Source of the DNA: Muribaculaceae bacterium
GTDB lineage: Bacteria; Bacteroidota; Bacteroidia; Bacteroidales; Muribaculaceae
Length of the DNA: 11,261 nt
NCBI GenBank assembly: GCA_017545095.1
Contig: JAFYCU010000297.1
Span: forward strand, 1 to 11,261
Direction: 5' to 3'
In this document: positions 1 to 7,539 of the stretch, piece after piece
Layout of the letters: each line of letters opens with the position of its first letter
Position numbering within the stretch: the first letter of the stretch is position 1
Notes under the pieces: model-generated
The model's database searches: none
The model's input: only the letters and a program-made list of their open reading frames with translations
What the model was told of the DNA's origin: nothing
Program-made: the position numbers and the translations under genes

Positions 1-257
1 TCTTCTTCGAGGGGCAGAACAGCAAGTGGTTCTACCGTTGCGCACGCTGGCGCGAGCGACTGGGCATCAAGTTCAACATCGAGATGGTGCTGCTGCCGCA
101 CGAGATGTTCAAGAGCCGTGGACAGACCTTCACCATCCACGTGGGCGAGCCCGTACCCCACAGCTCGCTCGACAGCCGCCATGCCCGTGACGAAGCCATG
201 CGCCTGCGCGCCATGACCTATGCCATGCGACCCGACAACCATTCTGCAACTAAATAA
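1..257 (+). CDS. glsA: Lysophospholipid acyltransferase-like protein, 3' end only (probable GlsA)
   Basis: This is the C-terminal 84 residues of a gene whose start lies outside the window; the reading frame begins at base 3 and stops with TAA at 255-257. The residues FFEGQNSKWFYR near the start and the segment FTIHVGEPV further on fit the C-terminal half of PlsC-type 1-acylglycerol-3-phosphate O-acyltransferases ('hemolysin'-type acyltransferases of Bacteroidota). The catalytic HX4D box would be upstream and cannot be seen. The stop is only 20 nt from the next start, so the two genes are probably one transcript. In Bacteroides an O-acyltransferase of this kind (GlsA) works with the N-acyltransferase GlsB to make diacylated glycine lipids, acting at the inner face of the inner membrane. 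The symbol rests on this pairing more than on the fragment itself; a generic phospholipid acyltransferase is the alternative. Confidence 0.62.
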   Translation, partial: FFEGQNSKWFYRCARWRERLGIKFNIEMVLLPHEMFKSRGQTFTIHVGEPVPHSSLDSRHARDEAMRLRAMTYAMRPDNHSATK

Positions 258-277
258 TTCCACTTCAATACCCTACG

Positions 278-1216
278 ATGAAAGCCGTCATTCCAGCCAT
301 TGACCCCGCCTTGATTGAGAAAGAGCTCACTCCCGCTGCCTTTCTGCGCAAGAGCAACAAAGCCGACAACATGATTTATGTGGTCGATGCCCATAATGCC
401 CCCAACACCATGCGAGAGATTGGGCGATTGCGTGAAATCACGTTCCGCGAGGCAGGCGGCGGCACCGGCAAGGAATGCGACATCGACGAGTTCGACACCA
501 TGGAGAGCCCCTGCCGCCAGCTCATTGTGTGGGACCCCGACCGGCGCGAAATCCTGGGCGGCTACCGCTACCTGCTCGGCAGCAAGATGACGTTCACCAA
601 TGGCCAGCCGCACATCGCCATGGCCCACATCTTCAACTTCTCGACAGCGTTCCTCACTCAGGTGCTGCCGCGCACCATCGAGCTGGGGCGCTCGTTTGTC
701 ACACCGTTCTACCAGTCGTCGCGAGCCGGGTCTCGAGCCATCTACGCGCTCGACAACCTGTGGGACGGACTGGGCGCGCTCACCGTGATTCATCCCGAGA
801 TTGAGTACCTGTTCGGCAAGATGACCATGTACACCACCTATCCCCGCCATTGCCGCAACCTGCTGCTGCACTTCCTGAGCACCTACTTCCCCGACCCCGA
901 CGGCTGGGCAACGCCCGTCGTGCCGCTGGCCGACACCGAGGTGAATCCCGACATAGCCAACTTCTTCATCGGCAACGATTTCAAGGCGGACTACCGACGG
1001 CTGAAACAATATGTGCGCGACCAGGGCATCAACATCCCGCCGCTCGTCAACTCCTACATGAACCTCTCGCCCACCATGCGCATCCTGGGCACCGCCGTGA
1101 ACGATGCCTTCGGCGATGTGGAGGAGACCGGCTTGATTATCCGCATCGACGAAATCGCCCCCGGCAAGCGCGACCGGCACATCCACACCTTCGACCGCGA
1201 AGCCGCCGGCGTGTAG
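278..1216 (+). CDS. glsB: GNAT-fold N-acyltransferase of the GlsB / 'hemolysin' family (glycine lipid synthesis)
   Basis: A 312-residue protein without a signal peptide, predicted to be cytoplasmic or peripheral to the membrane. The family (Acetyltransf_5, related to OlsB) transfers a 3-hydroxy-acyl chain from acyl-ACP to the amino group of an amino acid, glycine in Bacteroides GlsB, giving commendamide-like N-acyl lipids. Visible family features are IGRLREITFREAG (residues 48-60) followed by the acidic stretch CDIDEFDT (67-74), EILGGYR (91-97), ELGRSFVTPFYQ (135-146), the equivalent of the conserved E-GR-x-[CF]-V motif, and the aromatic LWDGLG (161-166). The ATG at 278 is chosen because it lies 20 nt after the upstream stop and begins directly before conserved sequence. 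No Shine-Dalgarno site is present, as is usual in Bacteroidota. An intrinsic terminator follows at about 1272. Family assignment is firm; the exact amino-acid substrate is inferred. Confidence 0.82.
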   Translation: MKAVIPAIDPALIEKELTPAAFLRKSNKADNMIYVVDAHNAPNTMREIGRLREITFREAGGGTGKECDIDEFDTMESPCRQLIVWDPDRREILGGYRYLLGSKMTFTNGQPHIAMAHIFNFSTAFLTQVLPRTIELGRSFVTPFYQSSRAGSRAIYALDNLWDGLGALTVIHPEIEYLFGKMTMYTTYPRHCRNLLLHFLSTYFPDPDGWATPVVPLADTEVNPDIANFFIGNDFKADYRRLKQYVRDQGINIPPLVNSYMNLSPTMRILGTAVNDAFGDVEETGLIIRIDEIAPGKRDRHIHTFDREAAGV

Positions 1217-1271
1217 ACCGCGAGAGGAAGGCACTCAGCCGACCAGAATACAAGGCTCTGCCTAATCCCAC

Positions 1272-1298
1272 AAAAAGCGCGAAATGCGCTTTTTTTTA
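1272..1298 (+). terminator. Intrinsic terminator after the acyltransferase pair
   Basis: AAAAAGCGC (1272-1280), loop GAAAT, GCGCTTTTT (1286-1294), then further T residues to 1297. The A-tract on the other side means it could also work on the opposite strand. It separates the lipid genes from the promoter of protein A. Confidence 0.85.
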
Positions 1299-1330
1299 TT
1301 ATACATGGTCACCAATTCAAATTATTTGCG

Positions 1331-1338
1331 TAACTTTG
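1331..1338 (+). promoter_or_regulatory. Bacteroidota -7 box of the protein A gene
   Basis: TAACTTTG matches the TAnnTTTG -7 consensus of the Bacteroidota primary sigma factor. No TTTG -33 box is found at the usual 19-21 bp distance, so the promoter may be weak or depend on an activator. The predicted start is near 1345, leaving a leader of about 57 nt that is AT-rich and has no Shine-Dalgarno site. Confidence 0.6.
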
Positions 1339-1341
1339 CAG

Positions 1342-1353
1342 CGTGATATCACG
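1342..1353. promoter_or_regulatory. Perfect 12-bp palindrome over the predicted start site (possible operator)
   Basis: CGTGATATCACG is its own reverse complement. It begins 3 nt after the -7 box and covers the expected transcription start of the protein A gene, a position typical of repressor operators. No regulator is assigned. Confidence 0.4.
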
Positions 1354-1401
1354 AGACAAATATAACCCTTTAAATATCAACCTTTTAATTACAAATTCAA
1401 G

Positions 1402-3681
1402 ATGAAGAAATTTTTCTCTCTTTTGATGATGGCCGTGCTCACGACAGCTGCGTGGGCTGGCACGGTGACCTTTGACCTCACCACAGGCTACACCAATGGT
1501 GAAGAGGTGTCCACCATCGAGAAAGATGGCGTGACGCTCACCTTCGACAAGGGCACCAACAGCAACACCCCCAAGTGGTTCAACACGGGCACCGCAGTGC
1601 GTCTGTACGGCGGCGGCACGCTCACCGTGAGCGCCGATGCGAACATCACGAAAATTGAGTTCACCATCACCCAGAACGACCAGCTCAGCACCGAGACCGG
1701 CACCTACGAGGACGGTGTATGGACCGGCGAGGCCACCAGCGTGCTCTTTACCCAGGGTGGAACCACCGGACACGTGAGAATCCAAGGCATCACCGTCACC
1801 ATCGATGCTGAAGTGCAGGGTGTTGCCACGCCTGTAATCACCCTCGACCCCGCCGAGGGTCCCTACTACGAGGGCGATGAGGTGAACGTGAGCATCACGT
1901 GCGCCACCGAGGGAGCCACCATCTACTACGCACTGAACGACGGCGACTGGACCGAGGGCGACAACTTCGACATCACCGAGACCACCACCATCAAGGCCAA
2001 GGCTGTGCTCGACGAAACCGAGAGCGATGTGGCCACCACGACGGTGACCTTTGTGCCCGCAGCCACCACCGCCAGCACCGTGGCCGAGTTCAATGCCCTG
2101 CAGGACAACACCAGCCTGACCTTCAACGGCACACTCACCGTGCTGGGCCAGACCGGCAAGTACCTCTACGCTCAGGACGCCAACAACGGTATCCTCATCT
2201 ACGGCACCATCGACCAGACCTACGCTTTCGGCGACCAGATCCCCGCTGGCTTCACCGGCACGAAGACCACCTACAAGGGTGCCCCCGAGATGACCAACCC
2301 CGCTGGCCTGGCTGCCGCCACCAGCAACGTGACCCCCGTCGCCATCGAGATGACGATTGACGATGTCACACTCGCCAACTTCGGCCGCTATGGCGTGATT
2401 CGCGGTGCCACCTATGAAAACAACACCCTCACCGTGGGCGAGCAGACCATCGCAACCTACAACCGCTTCGGCCTCACACTGCCCACCGATGCCTCCAAGG
2501 TCTATGATGTCTTTGGCATCGTGAGCTATTTCGATGGCGAGCAGTTCCTGCCCCTGGAGTTTGTTGATGTCACCCCCGCCGAGGAAATGACCATCACCTT
2601 CGATCCCGCCGGCGGCGAATTCAACGAACCTGTGACCGTGACCCTCACCTGCAACACCCCTGGAGCTCTCATCACCTACGCCATCAACAATGGCGATGAC
2701 GTGGACTACACCGAGCCGTTCACCCTCTATGAGAGTGCCACCGTCACGGCCTTCGCCACCGACGGCGACCAGCTCGTCGAGGCCAGCGCCACCTACACCA
2801 TCACGCTGCCTGCCATCACCGCCACCTTCACCCCGGCTGCAGGCACCTACTACACCGCCCAGAACGTGAAGGTTGCCATCGAGAACACCTATGGTGAGAC
2901 CGCCGTGGCTTACTACGTAAATGGCGAGGAGGTTGAATACGATGCCGAGAACGGTATCGCCGTCACCGAGAGCGCTACCATCAAGGTCGAGGTGATGGAC
3001 GAGTACCACAGCGAGGTGGCTGAGTTCACCGCCGAGTATGTGATTGCCACTCCCGATCCGCTGCCCGCCAGCGGCACCGCCACCATCGTGTTTGGCGACA
3101 ACGAGAGCGACAGCAATGCCGTGATGACCAGCGACGAAATCATTGCTTACATCACCGAAGGCGCACAGTATGTGGCTGATGTCACCGACATCGCAAAGGT
3201 CTATATGGGTGCCACTGGCATCAAGTTCAGCTCGAGCAAGGACAACGGCACCATGACGCTCAACTTTGTCGAGGCATTCCCCAACGTGAAGAGCGTGGAG
3301 GTTGAGGCCGAGAACTGGCACAACGCCACCAGCGGTAAGTATGACGTGGCCAGCCTGAACGAAGTGGCCTTGGCCGACTCGATGGCCACCTACACCATCG
3401 CCGAGAACCTCGAGGAGCCGTTGGCAAGCCTGACGCTCACCGCCACCAAGCGTGCCTATGTGAAGAGCATCACCATCACCTGGGGCAGCGAGGAACCCGC
3501 TGTGATGGGCGACCTCAACGGCGACAAGCTGGTGGATGTGGTCGACATCAACTTGCTCATCAACGCCATCCTCAACGACGGCGATGCCGCCGGTATCGTT
3601 GGCAACCCCGACCTGACCGGAGACAACAACATCGATGTTGAGGACATCAACGTGCTGGTCAACATCATCCTGGCTCAGTAA
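1402..3681 (+). CDS. Protein A: secreted multidomain beta-sandwich protein ending in a dockerin-like domain
   Basis: A 759-residue exported protein. Residues 1-19 are a Sec signal peptide (MKK, hydrophobic core, cleavage expected after AAWA); there is no lipobox cysteine. Modules in order: beta-rich jelly-roll-like module (~20-135); chitobiase/CHB_HEX_C-type module with ATIYYALNDG (~143-217); OB-fold-like module starting TVAEFNAL with KYLYAQDANNGILIYG (~224-391); second chitobiase-type module with TEPFTLYESATV (~395-468); a related module beginning LPAITATFTP (~469-549); second jelly-roll-like module ending YVKSITITWG (~555-695); and a dockerin-like pair of calcium loops, D704/N706/D708/D712/D715 and D737/T739/D741/N743/D745/D748. 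No catalytic domain is recognised, so a binding or scaffolding role at the surface is inferred. It is collinear with most of protein B downstream. The ATG at 1402 is the only start that gives a clean signal peptide. A strong terminator follows, so it is probably monocistronic. Confidence 0.85.
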   Translation: MKKFFSLLMMAVLTTAAWAGTVTFDLTTGYTNGEEVSTIEKDGVTLTFDKGTNSNTPKWFNTGTAVRLYGGGTLTVSADANITKIEFTITQNDQLSTETGTYEDGVWTGEATSVLFTQGGTTGHVRIQGITVTIDAEVQGVATPVITLDPAEGPYYEGDEVNVSITCATEGATIYYALNDGDWTEGDNFDITETTTIKAKAVLDETESDVATTTVTFVPAATTASTVAEFNALQDNTSLTFNGTLTVLGQTGKYLYAQDANNGILIYGTIDQTYAFGDQIPAGFTGTKTTYKGAPEMTNPAGLAAATSNVTPVAIEMTIDDVTLANFGRYGVIRGATYENNTLTVGEQTIATYNRFGLTLPTDASKVYDVFGIVSYFDGEQFLPLEFVDVTPAEEMTITFDPAGGEFNEPVTVTLTCNTPGALITYAINNGDDVDYTEPFTLYESATVTAFATDGDQLVEASATYTITLPAITATFTPAAGTYYTAQNVKVAIENTYGETAVAYYVNGEEVEYDAENGIAVTESATIKVEVMDEYHSEVAEFTAEYVIATPDPLPASGTATIVFGDNESDSNAVMTSDEIIAYITEGAQYVADVTDIAKVYMGATGIKFSSSKDNGTMTLNFVEAFPNVKSVEVEAENWHNATSGKYDVASLNEVALADSMATYTIAENLEEPLASLTLTATKRAYVKSITITWGSEEPAVMGDLNGDKLVDVVDINLLINAILNDGDAAGIVGNPDLTGDNNIDVEDINVLVNIILAQ
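2794..3114 (+). repeat. Paralogous segment, copy in gene A (partner at 6229-6552)
   Basis: Encodes residues 465-571 of protein A. Aligned by eye it matches residues 742-849 of protein B at roughly three of every four positions, with one two-residue gap. Shared runs include YTITLPAITATFTP, TAQNVKVA, YDAENGIA and SGTATIVF. It is the best conserved part of a much longer collinear region. Confidence 0.8.
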
Positions 3682-3744
3682 TTATCCCGCTCGCGGTGTG
3701 CATCCAGCTGGGTGACACACAACAAGCGATAACACCGCAACACC

Positions 3745-3780
3745 GCGGCCGCACACCCCAATGTGTGCGGCCGCTTTTTT
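3745..3780 (+). terminator. Strong intrinsic terminator after protein A
   Basis: GCGGCCGCACAC (3745-3756), loop CCCAAT, GTGTGCGGCCGC (3763-3774), then six T residues. A perfect 12-bp GC-rich stem with a T-tract. It makes read-through from gene A into gene B unlikely. Confidence 0.92.
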
Positions 3781-3799
3781 GGAAGCCATTGAGGCTTCC
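3781..3799. other. Second small stem-loop just after the terminator
   Basis: GGAAGCC, loop ATTGA, GGCTTCC. A perfect 7-bp stem directly after the T-tract. It may be a back-up transcript end or an mRNA-stability hairpin. The rest of the 3682-4005 gap holds the upstream inverted repeat, promoter box and leader of gene B; no convincing gene lies there. Confidence 0.5.
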
Positions 3800-3862
3800 T
3801 GATGGATTTGTTCCAGAAGCGGGCCAATCACCTAACAATTTCATGCGCAAGATGGCTGTGGA

Positions 3863-3897
3863 ATCACAATTTAGAATTTTTTTCGCTTCATTGTGAT
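3863..3897. promoter_or_regulatory. Inverted repeat upstream of the protein B promoter (possible regulator site)
   Basis: ATCACAAT (3863-3870) and ATTGTGAT (3890-3897) are perfect 8-bp inverted arms separated by 19 nt. The right arm ends 20 nt before the -7 box. There is no T-tract and no gene end nearby, so a protein-binding role is more likely than termination. A further ATCA occurs at 3904-3907. Confidence 0.35.
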
Positions 3898-3917
3898 GGT
3901 GGTATCATTTTTTTTCG

Positions 3918-3925
3918 TAACTTTG
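3918..3925 (+). promoter_or_regulatory. Bacteroidota -7 box of the protein B gene
   Basis: TAACTTTG, identical to the box of gene A, preceded by a T-rich run. No correctly spaced TTTG -33 box is present; the nearest TTG, at 3891-3893, is 24 bp away. The predicted start near 3932 gives a leader of about 74 nt that is AT-rich and lacks a Shine-Dalgarno site. Confidence 0.6.
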
Positions 3926-4005
3926 CCGTGTTAAAATAACCGCATAAAAACGATTAACTATATTTATCAACTTTATACCTCAATTAACAGCAAACTTTCA
4001 TCACT

Positions 4006-7000
4006 ATGAAGAAACTATTAACTCTATTGACGATGTTCCTGCTTGCCACAGGCATTGGCTGGAGCGGAACAGTGACCGATGTAATCACCCCTTCCGACAT
4101 CGGTGTCACAGGAACCAGCTACACATCTTGGTCGGGCAAGACGTTCACCTCCGACGCGGTATATGCAGGCATGACTGCCGGCAGCTACAGCAGCATCCAG
4201 ATGCGGTCGAACAACGACAATTCGGGTATCGTAACAACCGCAAGCGGGGGCAAGGTGCGCAGCATCACCATCGAGTTCAACTCGAACACCAGTGGTAAAA
4301 TTGTGAACATCTATGGTAATAGCACGGCCTACACTGCTGCCAGCAACCTTTATGATGCCAGCGAAAAAGGCACCCAAATTGGCAGCATCAGTAGCAGTGC
4401 CACCAACCAAACGCTCACCATCACCGATGACTACGCCTACGTTGGCCTGCGTTCCAACAGCGGCGCACTCTACATCGACAAAATCACCATCGTGTGGGAA
4501 ACCGAGGGAGGCGACGAGCAACCTTCGACGGCTCCCACGGCCAGTGTGACATTTGACCCAGCTACGGGTAGCACCGTTAACATCGGCAGCACCGTCACGC
4601 TTGCGCTCGACGGCACGGCCAGCGGCATCAAGTACACCACCGACGGCACCGCTCCAACCGCCGATAGCGAGACCTACAGCACCCCCATCGCCGTGAGCGG
4701 CGATGCTGGCGACACCTTCACCATCAAGGCTATCGCCTTCAACACCAACGGCTCGGACTATGCCGCCAGCACAGCCGGCGTGGCAACAGCCAGCTACACA
4801 CTCCAGGCCGAATCTGCTGCCCAGCCAGGCGATGAGGTGATTTTCAAATATGGCACCGGCGAGGAGTTCGCTCAGACTAACAGCGAAGTCATGAATGCCT
4901 CACACAAGCTTGGCATTACCATCACCTTTGACAAAGGCAGCGGAAGCAACGACCCCAAGTGGTACACCTCAAACAACGGCAATGCCCGCGTCTATACCAA
5001 CAACACTATTACTGTGGATGCAGGTGAGAACACCATCGAGACGGTGACGTTCACCTATGATGGCAACTACGCACTCTCCGATCCCGAACCCAACGATGGT
5101 TCGTGGAGTGCCCCGGTGTGGACAGTGGGAGCCACTTCTGGTACGCTCACCGCGAAAAACACCTCACGCATCTCCACCATTACCGTGAAGCTCGCCGGTG
5201 GCGACACGCCCACTGTGGCTGCTCCCACCATCAGCGGCACCACGCCGTTTGACGAGCAAACCACGGTGACCATCACCGCCGAGGAAGGTGCTGACATCTA
5301 CTACACCACCGACGGTACCACCCCCACCACCGAGAGCACGGCCTACACCGAGCCGTTCACCATCACCGCCACCACCACCGTGAAGGCTATCGCCGTCCTC
5401 GACGGCGCAACCAGCTCGGTGGCTTCGAAAGAATTTGTGGCCAACGTCACCGCAGCCACCATCGCCGACTACAAGGCCCTGCCCGTCGGCACCGAGTTCA
5501 AGTTCACCGGCAACGTGACCGTGACCTATCAGAATGGCAGCAACCTCTACGTGAAAGACAGCACTGGAGCCGCCTTGATCTACGGGTCTGGCCTGCCCTC
5601 GTTCACGCAAGGCCAGGTGCTCGCCGCCGGATGGACGGCCAAGACCAAGAACTACAACGGTTTGCTCGAGGCCGAGACCCCTGCCGGACTTACCGCCACC
5701 GACCAAACCGTGGAGGTTGTGCCCACCGAGATGGCCGTCAACGACATCAGCACCGCCAACGACAACGAGTATATCATTGTCAAGAACGTGACCTTGGGTG
5801 CTGTGAGCAACCGCAACTTCACCATCACCGATGCCGACAACAACACCATCAACGGCCGCACCAACTTCACCGGCGTAGAACATCCCACCGACCTGACCAA
5901 GTGCTACGATGTCACCTGCTGCGTGAGCGAGTACAACGGCACCGTGCAGCTCTACCCCACTGCCTACGATGCAGTCGAGGAGCCTGTGAACGATGACCTC
6001 ATTGTCACCATCACCCCTGCCGCCGGTGCTTATGATGCTCCTGTGACCGTAACACTCGCAGTCGAGAATGCCCAGGGCGACTATGAGGTTTACTACACCA
6101 TCAACGGCGACGACCCCAGCGGCAGCGATGGCATCGCCTACACCGAGCCATTCACCCTTTATGAGAGCGCAACCGTGAAAGCTTACGTCCTCGATGAGGA
6201 GCTGAACGAGGCCACTGCCGAGGCAGCCTACACCATCACGCTGCCCGCCATCACCGCCACCTTCACCCCCGAGGCCGGCACCTACACCACCGCACAAAAC
6301 GTGAAAGTCGCCCTCGAGAACCTCTACGGTGAGAGCGAGGTGGAATACTTCCTGAACAACGAGGAAGTGCAGTATGATGCCGAGAACGGCATCGCGCTCA
6401 CCGAGAGCGGCACCTACACGGTGACAGTCGTGGCCATCGACGAGTACCATGCCGATGTGGCCGAGTTCACTGCCACCTACGTCATCAGCATGCCCGAGCC
6501 GCTGCCCGAGAGTGGAACGGCCACCATCGTGTTTGACGACAACGACACCGACAGCAGCAATGCCTTCACCGCCGAGACGCTGATGAACTACATCACCGAA
6601 GGAGCCAACTACGTGGCCAGTGCGACCACCAGCAAAACCTATCCTGGCAAAGTAGGCGTGAAATTCAGCAGTTCATCGGTCGATGGCTATATCCAGCTCA
6701 CCTTTGCCCAGGCATTCCCCAACGTGAAGAGCGTGGTGGTCAACGCCATGGCATATAGCAGCACCCAAACCAGTAAGATGAATGCTGGCGAAGGCTACAC
6801 CGATGCCTTGACCACCGAGTTTGCCGACTACACCGTCCTCGGTGAGCAGACCAGCGATTTGGGCACGCTCACCATCCAGGCTCAGAACCGCCTGTATGTG
6901 AAGAGCATCACCATCACTTGGGGTGAAACTACCGAACCCGCCGAGCCCGTGCTGCTCGACGGCGTGGCATTCGCTGCCAACAGCTATGCCACCTGGTATG

Positions 7001-7512
7001 GCGACACCGACCTGGCTCTGCCCGCTGGCATCACCGCTTGGGCGGTCACCAGCATCGACGGTGATGTGGCCATCATCGACGAAGTGCCTTACATCCCTGC
7101 TGGCGTTGGCGTGCTGCTGCACAGCACCGAGGCAGCCGATAGCGTGAGCGCCCTGCCCTACAGCGGCGAGACCTCAACGGTCAGCAGCCTGCTTGTAGGA
7201 AGCGACACCGAACAGGACATCACCGATGGCTATGTGCTCTACAACGACGACTTCGTACTCGCCAAGGCTGGCACGGTGGCCGCTCACCGCTGCTACCTGC
7301 CCATGCCACAGGCCGGCAACGCACCGCGCATGCTGCGCATCGCCACCTACAATGGCGGTGTGGTGACAGCCATCAGCGACATCAACGCCGAGGCACACAC
7401 CACCTATGTGAACGTGACCGGACAGACCAGCACCACCCCGTTCCAAGGCGTGAACATCGTGGTGACACGTCATGCCAACGGTACAGTGACTACAACCAAG
7501 GTCATCCGATAA
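4006..7512 (+). CDS. Protein B: large secreted multidomain beta-sandwich protein with C-terminal sorting-like tail
   Basis: A 1168-residue exported protein, paralogous to protein A. Residues 1-20 form a Sec signal peptide (cleavage expected near GWSG); there is no lipobox. Modules in order: jelly-roll-like (~21-166); chitobiase/CHB_HEX_C-type with IKYTTDGTAPT (~176-266); jelly-roll-like with GITITFDKGSGSNDPKWY (~275-397); chitobiase-type with DIYYTTDGTTPTTES (~404-478); OB-fold-like with SNLYVKDSTGAALIYG (~484-655); two more beta-sandwich modules (~664-743 and 744-828); jelly-roll-like (~832-973); a 'YATWY' module (~982-1112); and a tail from ~1119 with TTPFQGVNIVV and a basic end, KVIR. Residues ~276-974 are collinear with protein A. 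No active site is recognised; a carbohydrate-binding or scaffold role is inferred from the CHB modules. Gene C follows after 118 nt without a clear promoter of its own, so B and C may be co-transcribed. Confidence 0.85.
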   Translation: MKKLLTLLTMFLLATGIGWSGTVTDVITPSDIGVTGTSYTSWSGKTFTSDAVYAGMTAGSYSSIQMRSNNDNSGIVTTASGGKVRSITIEFNSNTSGKIVNIYGNSTAYTAASNLYDASEKGTQIGSISSSATNQTLTITDDYAYVGLRSNSGALYIDKITIVWETEGGDEQPSTAPTASVTFDPATGSTVNIGSTVTLALDGTASGIKYTTDGTAPTADSETYSTPIAVSGDAGDTFTIKAIAFNTNGSDYAASTAGVATASYTLQAESAAQPGDEVIFKYGTGEEFAQTNSEVMNASHKLGITITFDKGSGSNDPKWYTSNNGNARVYTNNTITVDAGENTIETVTFTYDGNYALSDPEPNDGSWSAPVWTVGATSGTLTAKNTSRISTITVKLAGGDTPTVAAPTISGTTPFDEQTTVTITAEEGADIYYTTDGTTPTTESTAYTEPFTITATTTVKAIAVLDGATSSVASKEFVANVTAATIADYKALPVGTEFKFTGNVTVTYQNGSNLYVKDSTGAALIYGSGLPSFTQGQVLAAGWTAKTKNYNGLLEAETPAGLTATDQTVEVVPTEMAVNDISTANDNEYIIVKNVTLGAVSNRNFTITDADNNTINGRTNFTGVEHPTDLTKCYDVTCCVSEYNGTVQLYPTAYDAVEEPVNDDLIVTITPAAGAYDAPVTVTLAVENAQGDYEVYYTINGDDPSGSDGIAYTEPFTLYESATVKAYVLDEELNEATAEAAYTITLPAITATFTPEAGTYTTAQNVKVALENLYGESEVEYFLNNEEVQYDAENGIALTESGTYTVTVVAIDEYHADVAEFTATYVISMPEPLPESGTATIVFDDNDTDSSNAFTAETLMNYITEGANYVASATTSKTYPGKVGVKFSSSSVDGYIQLTFAQAFPNVKSVVVNAMAYSSTQTSKMNAGEGYTDALTTEFADYTVLGEQTSDLGTLTIQAQNRLYVKSITITWGETTEPAEPVLLDGVAFAANSYATWYGDTDLALPAGITAWAVTSIDGDVAIIDEVPYIPAGVGVLLHSTEAADSVSALPYSGETSTVSSLLVGSDTEQDITDGYVLYNDDFVLAKAGTVAAHRCYLPMPQAGNAPRMLRIATYNGGVVTAISDINAEAHTTYVNVTGQTSTTPFQGVNIVVTRHANGTVTTTKVIR
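6229..6552 (+). repeat. Paralogous segment, copy in gene B (partner at 2794-3114)
   Basis: Encodes residues 742-849 of protein B and is the counterpart of residues 465-571 of protein A. The DNA is also clearly related, for example CTACACCATCACGCTGCC in A and CTACACCATCACGCTGCCC in B at the left edge. Most differences are in third codon positions. Confidence 0.8.
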
Positions 7513-7539
7513 ACATTGAGATTTTTTACCCGCTTCCAA

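Noticed and set aside
218..1234. 338-codon open frame on the minus strand opposite the N-acyltransferase gene
   Set aside because: The plus-strand product has clear GNAT-family motifs; the antisense has none.
1309..3321. 670-codon open frame on the minus strand opposite protein A
   Set aside because: Low-complexity Gly/His/Val-rich translation typical of the antisense of Thr/Ala/Asp-rich GC-rich coding DNA; the plus-strand frame has a signal peptide and real domains.
3696..3896. 66-codon plus-strand frame between genes A and B
   Set aside because: It runs through the strong terminator hairpin and its T-tract and shows no protein-like features.
3930..3940. GTTA-AAA-TAAC inverted repeat at the predicted start of gene B, as a counterpart to the gene A palindrome
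   Set aside because: Only 4-bp arms in AT-rich DNA; expected by chance and not similar to the gene A site.
5164..6450. 428-codon open frame on the minus strand opposite protein B
   Set aside because: Same antisense shadow: composition mirrors the plus-strand codons, with no domain, promoter or leader.
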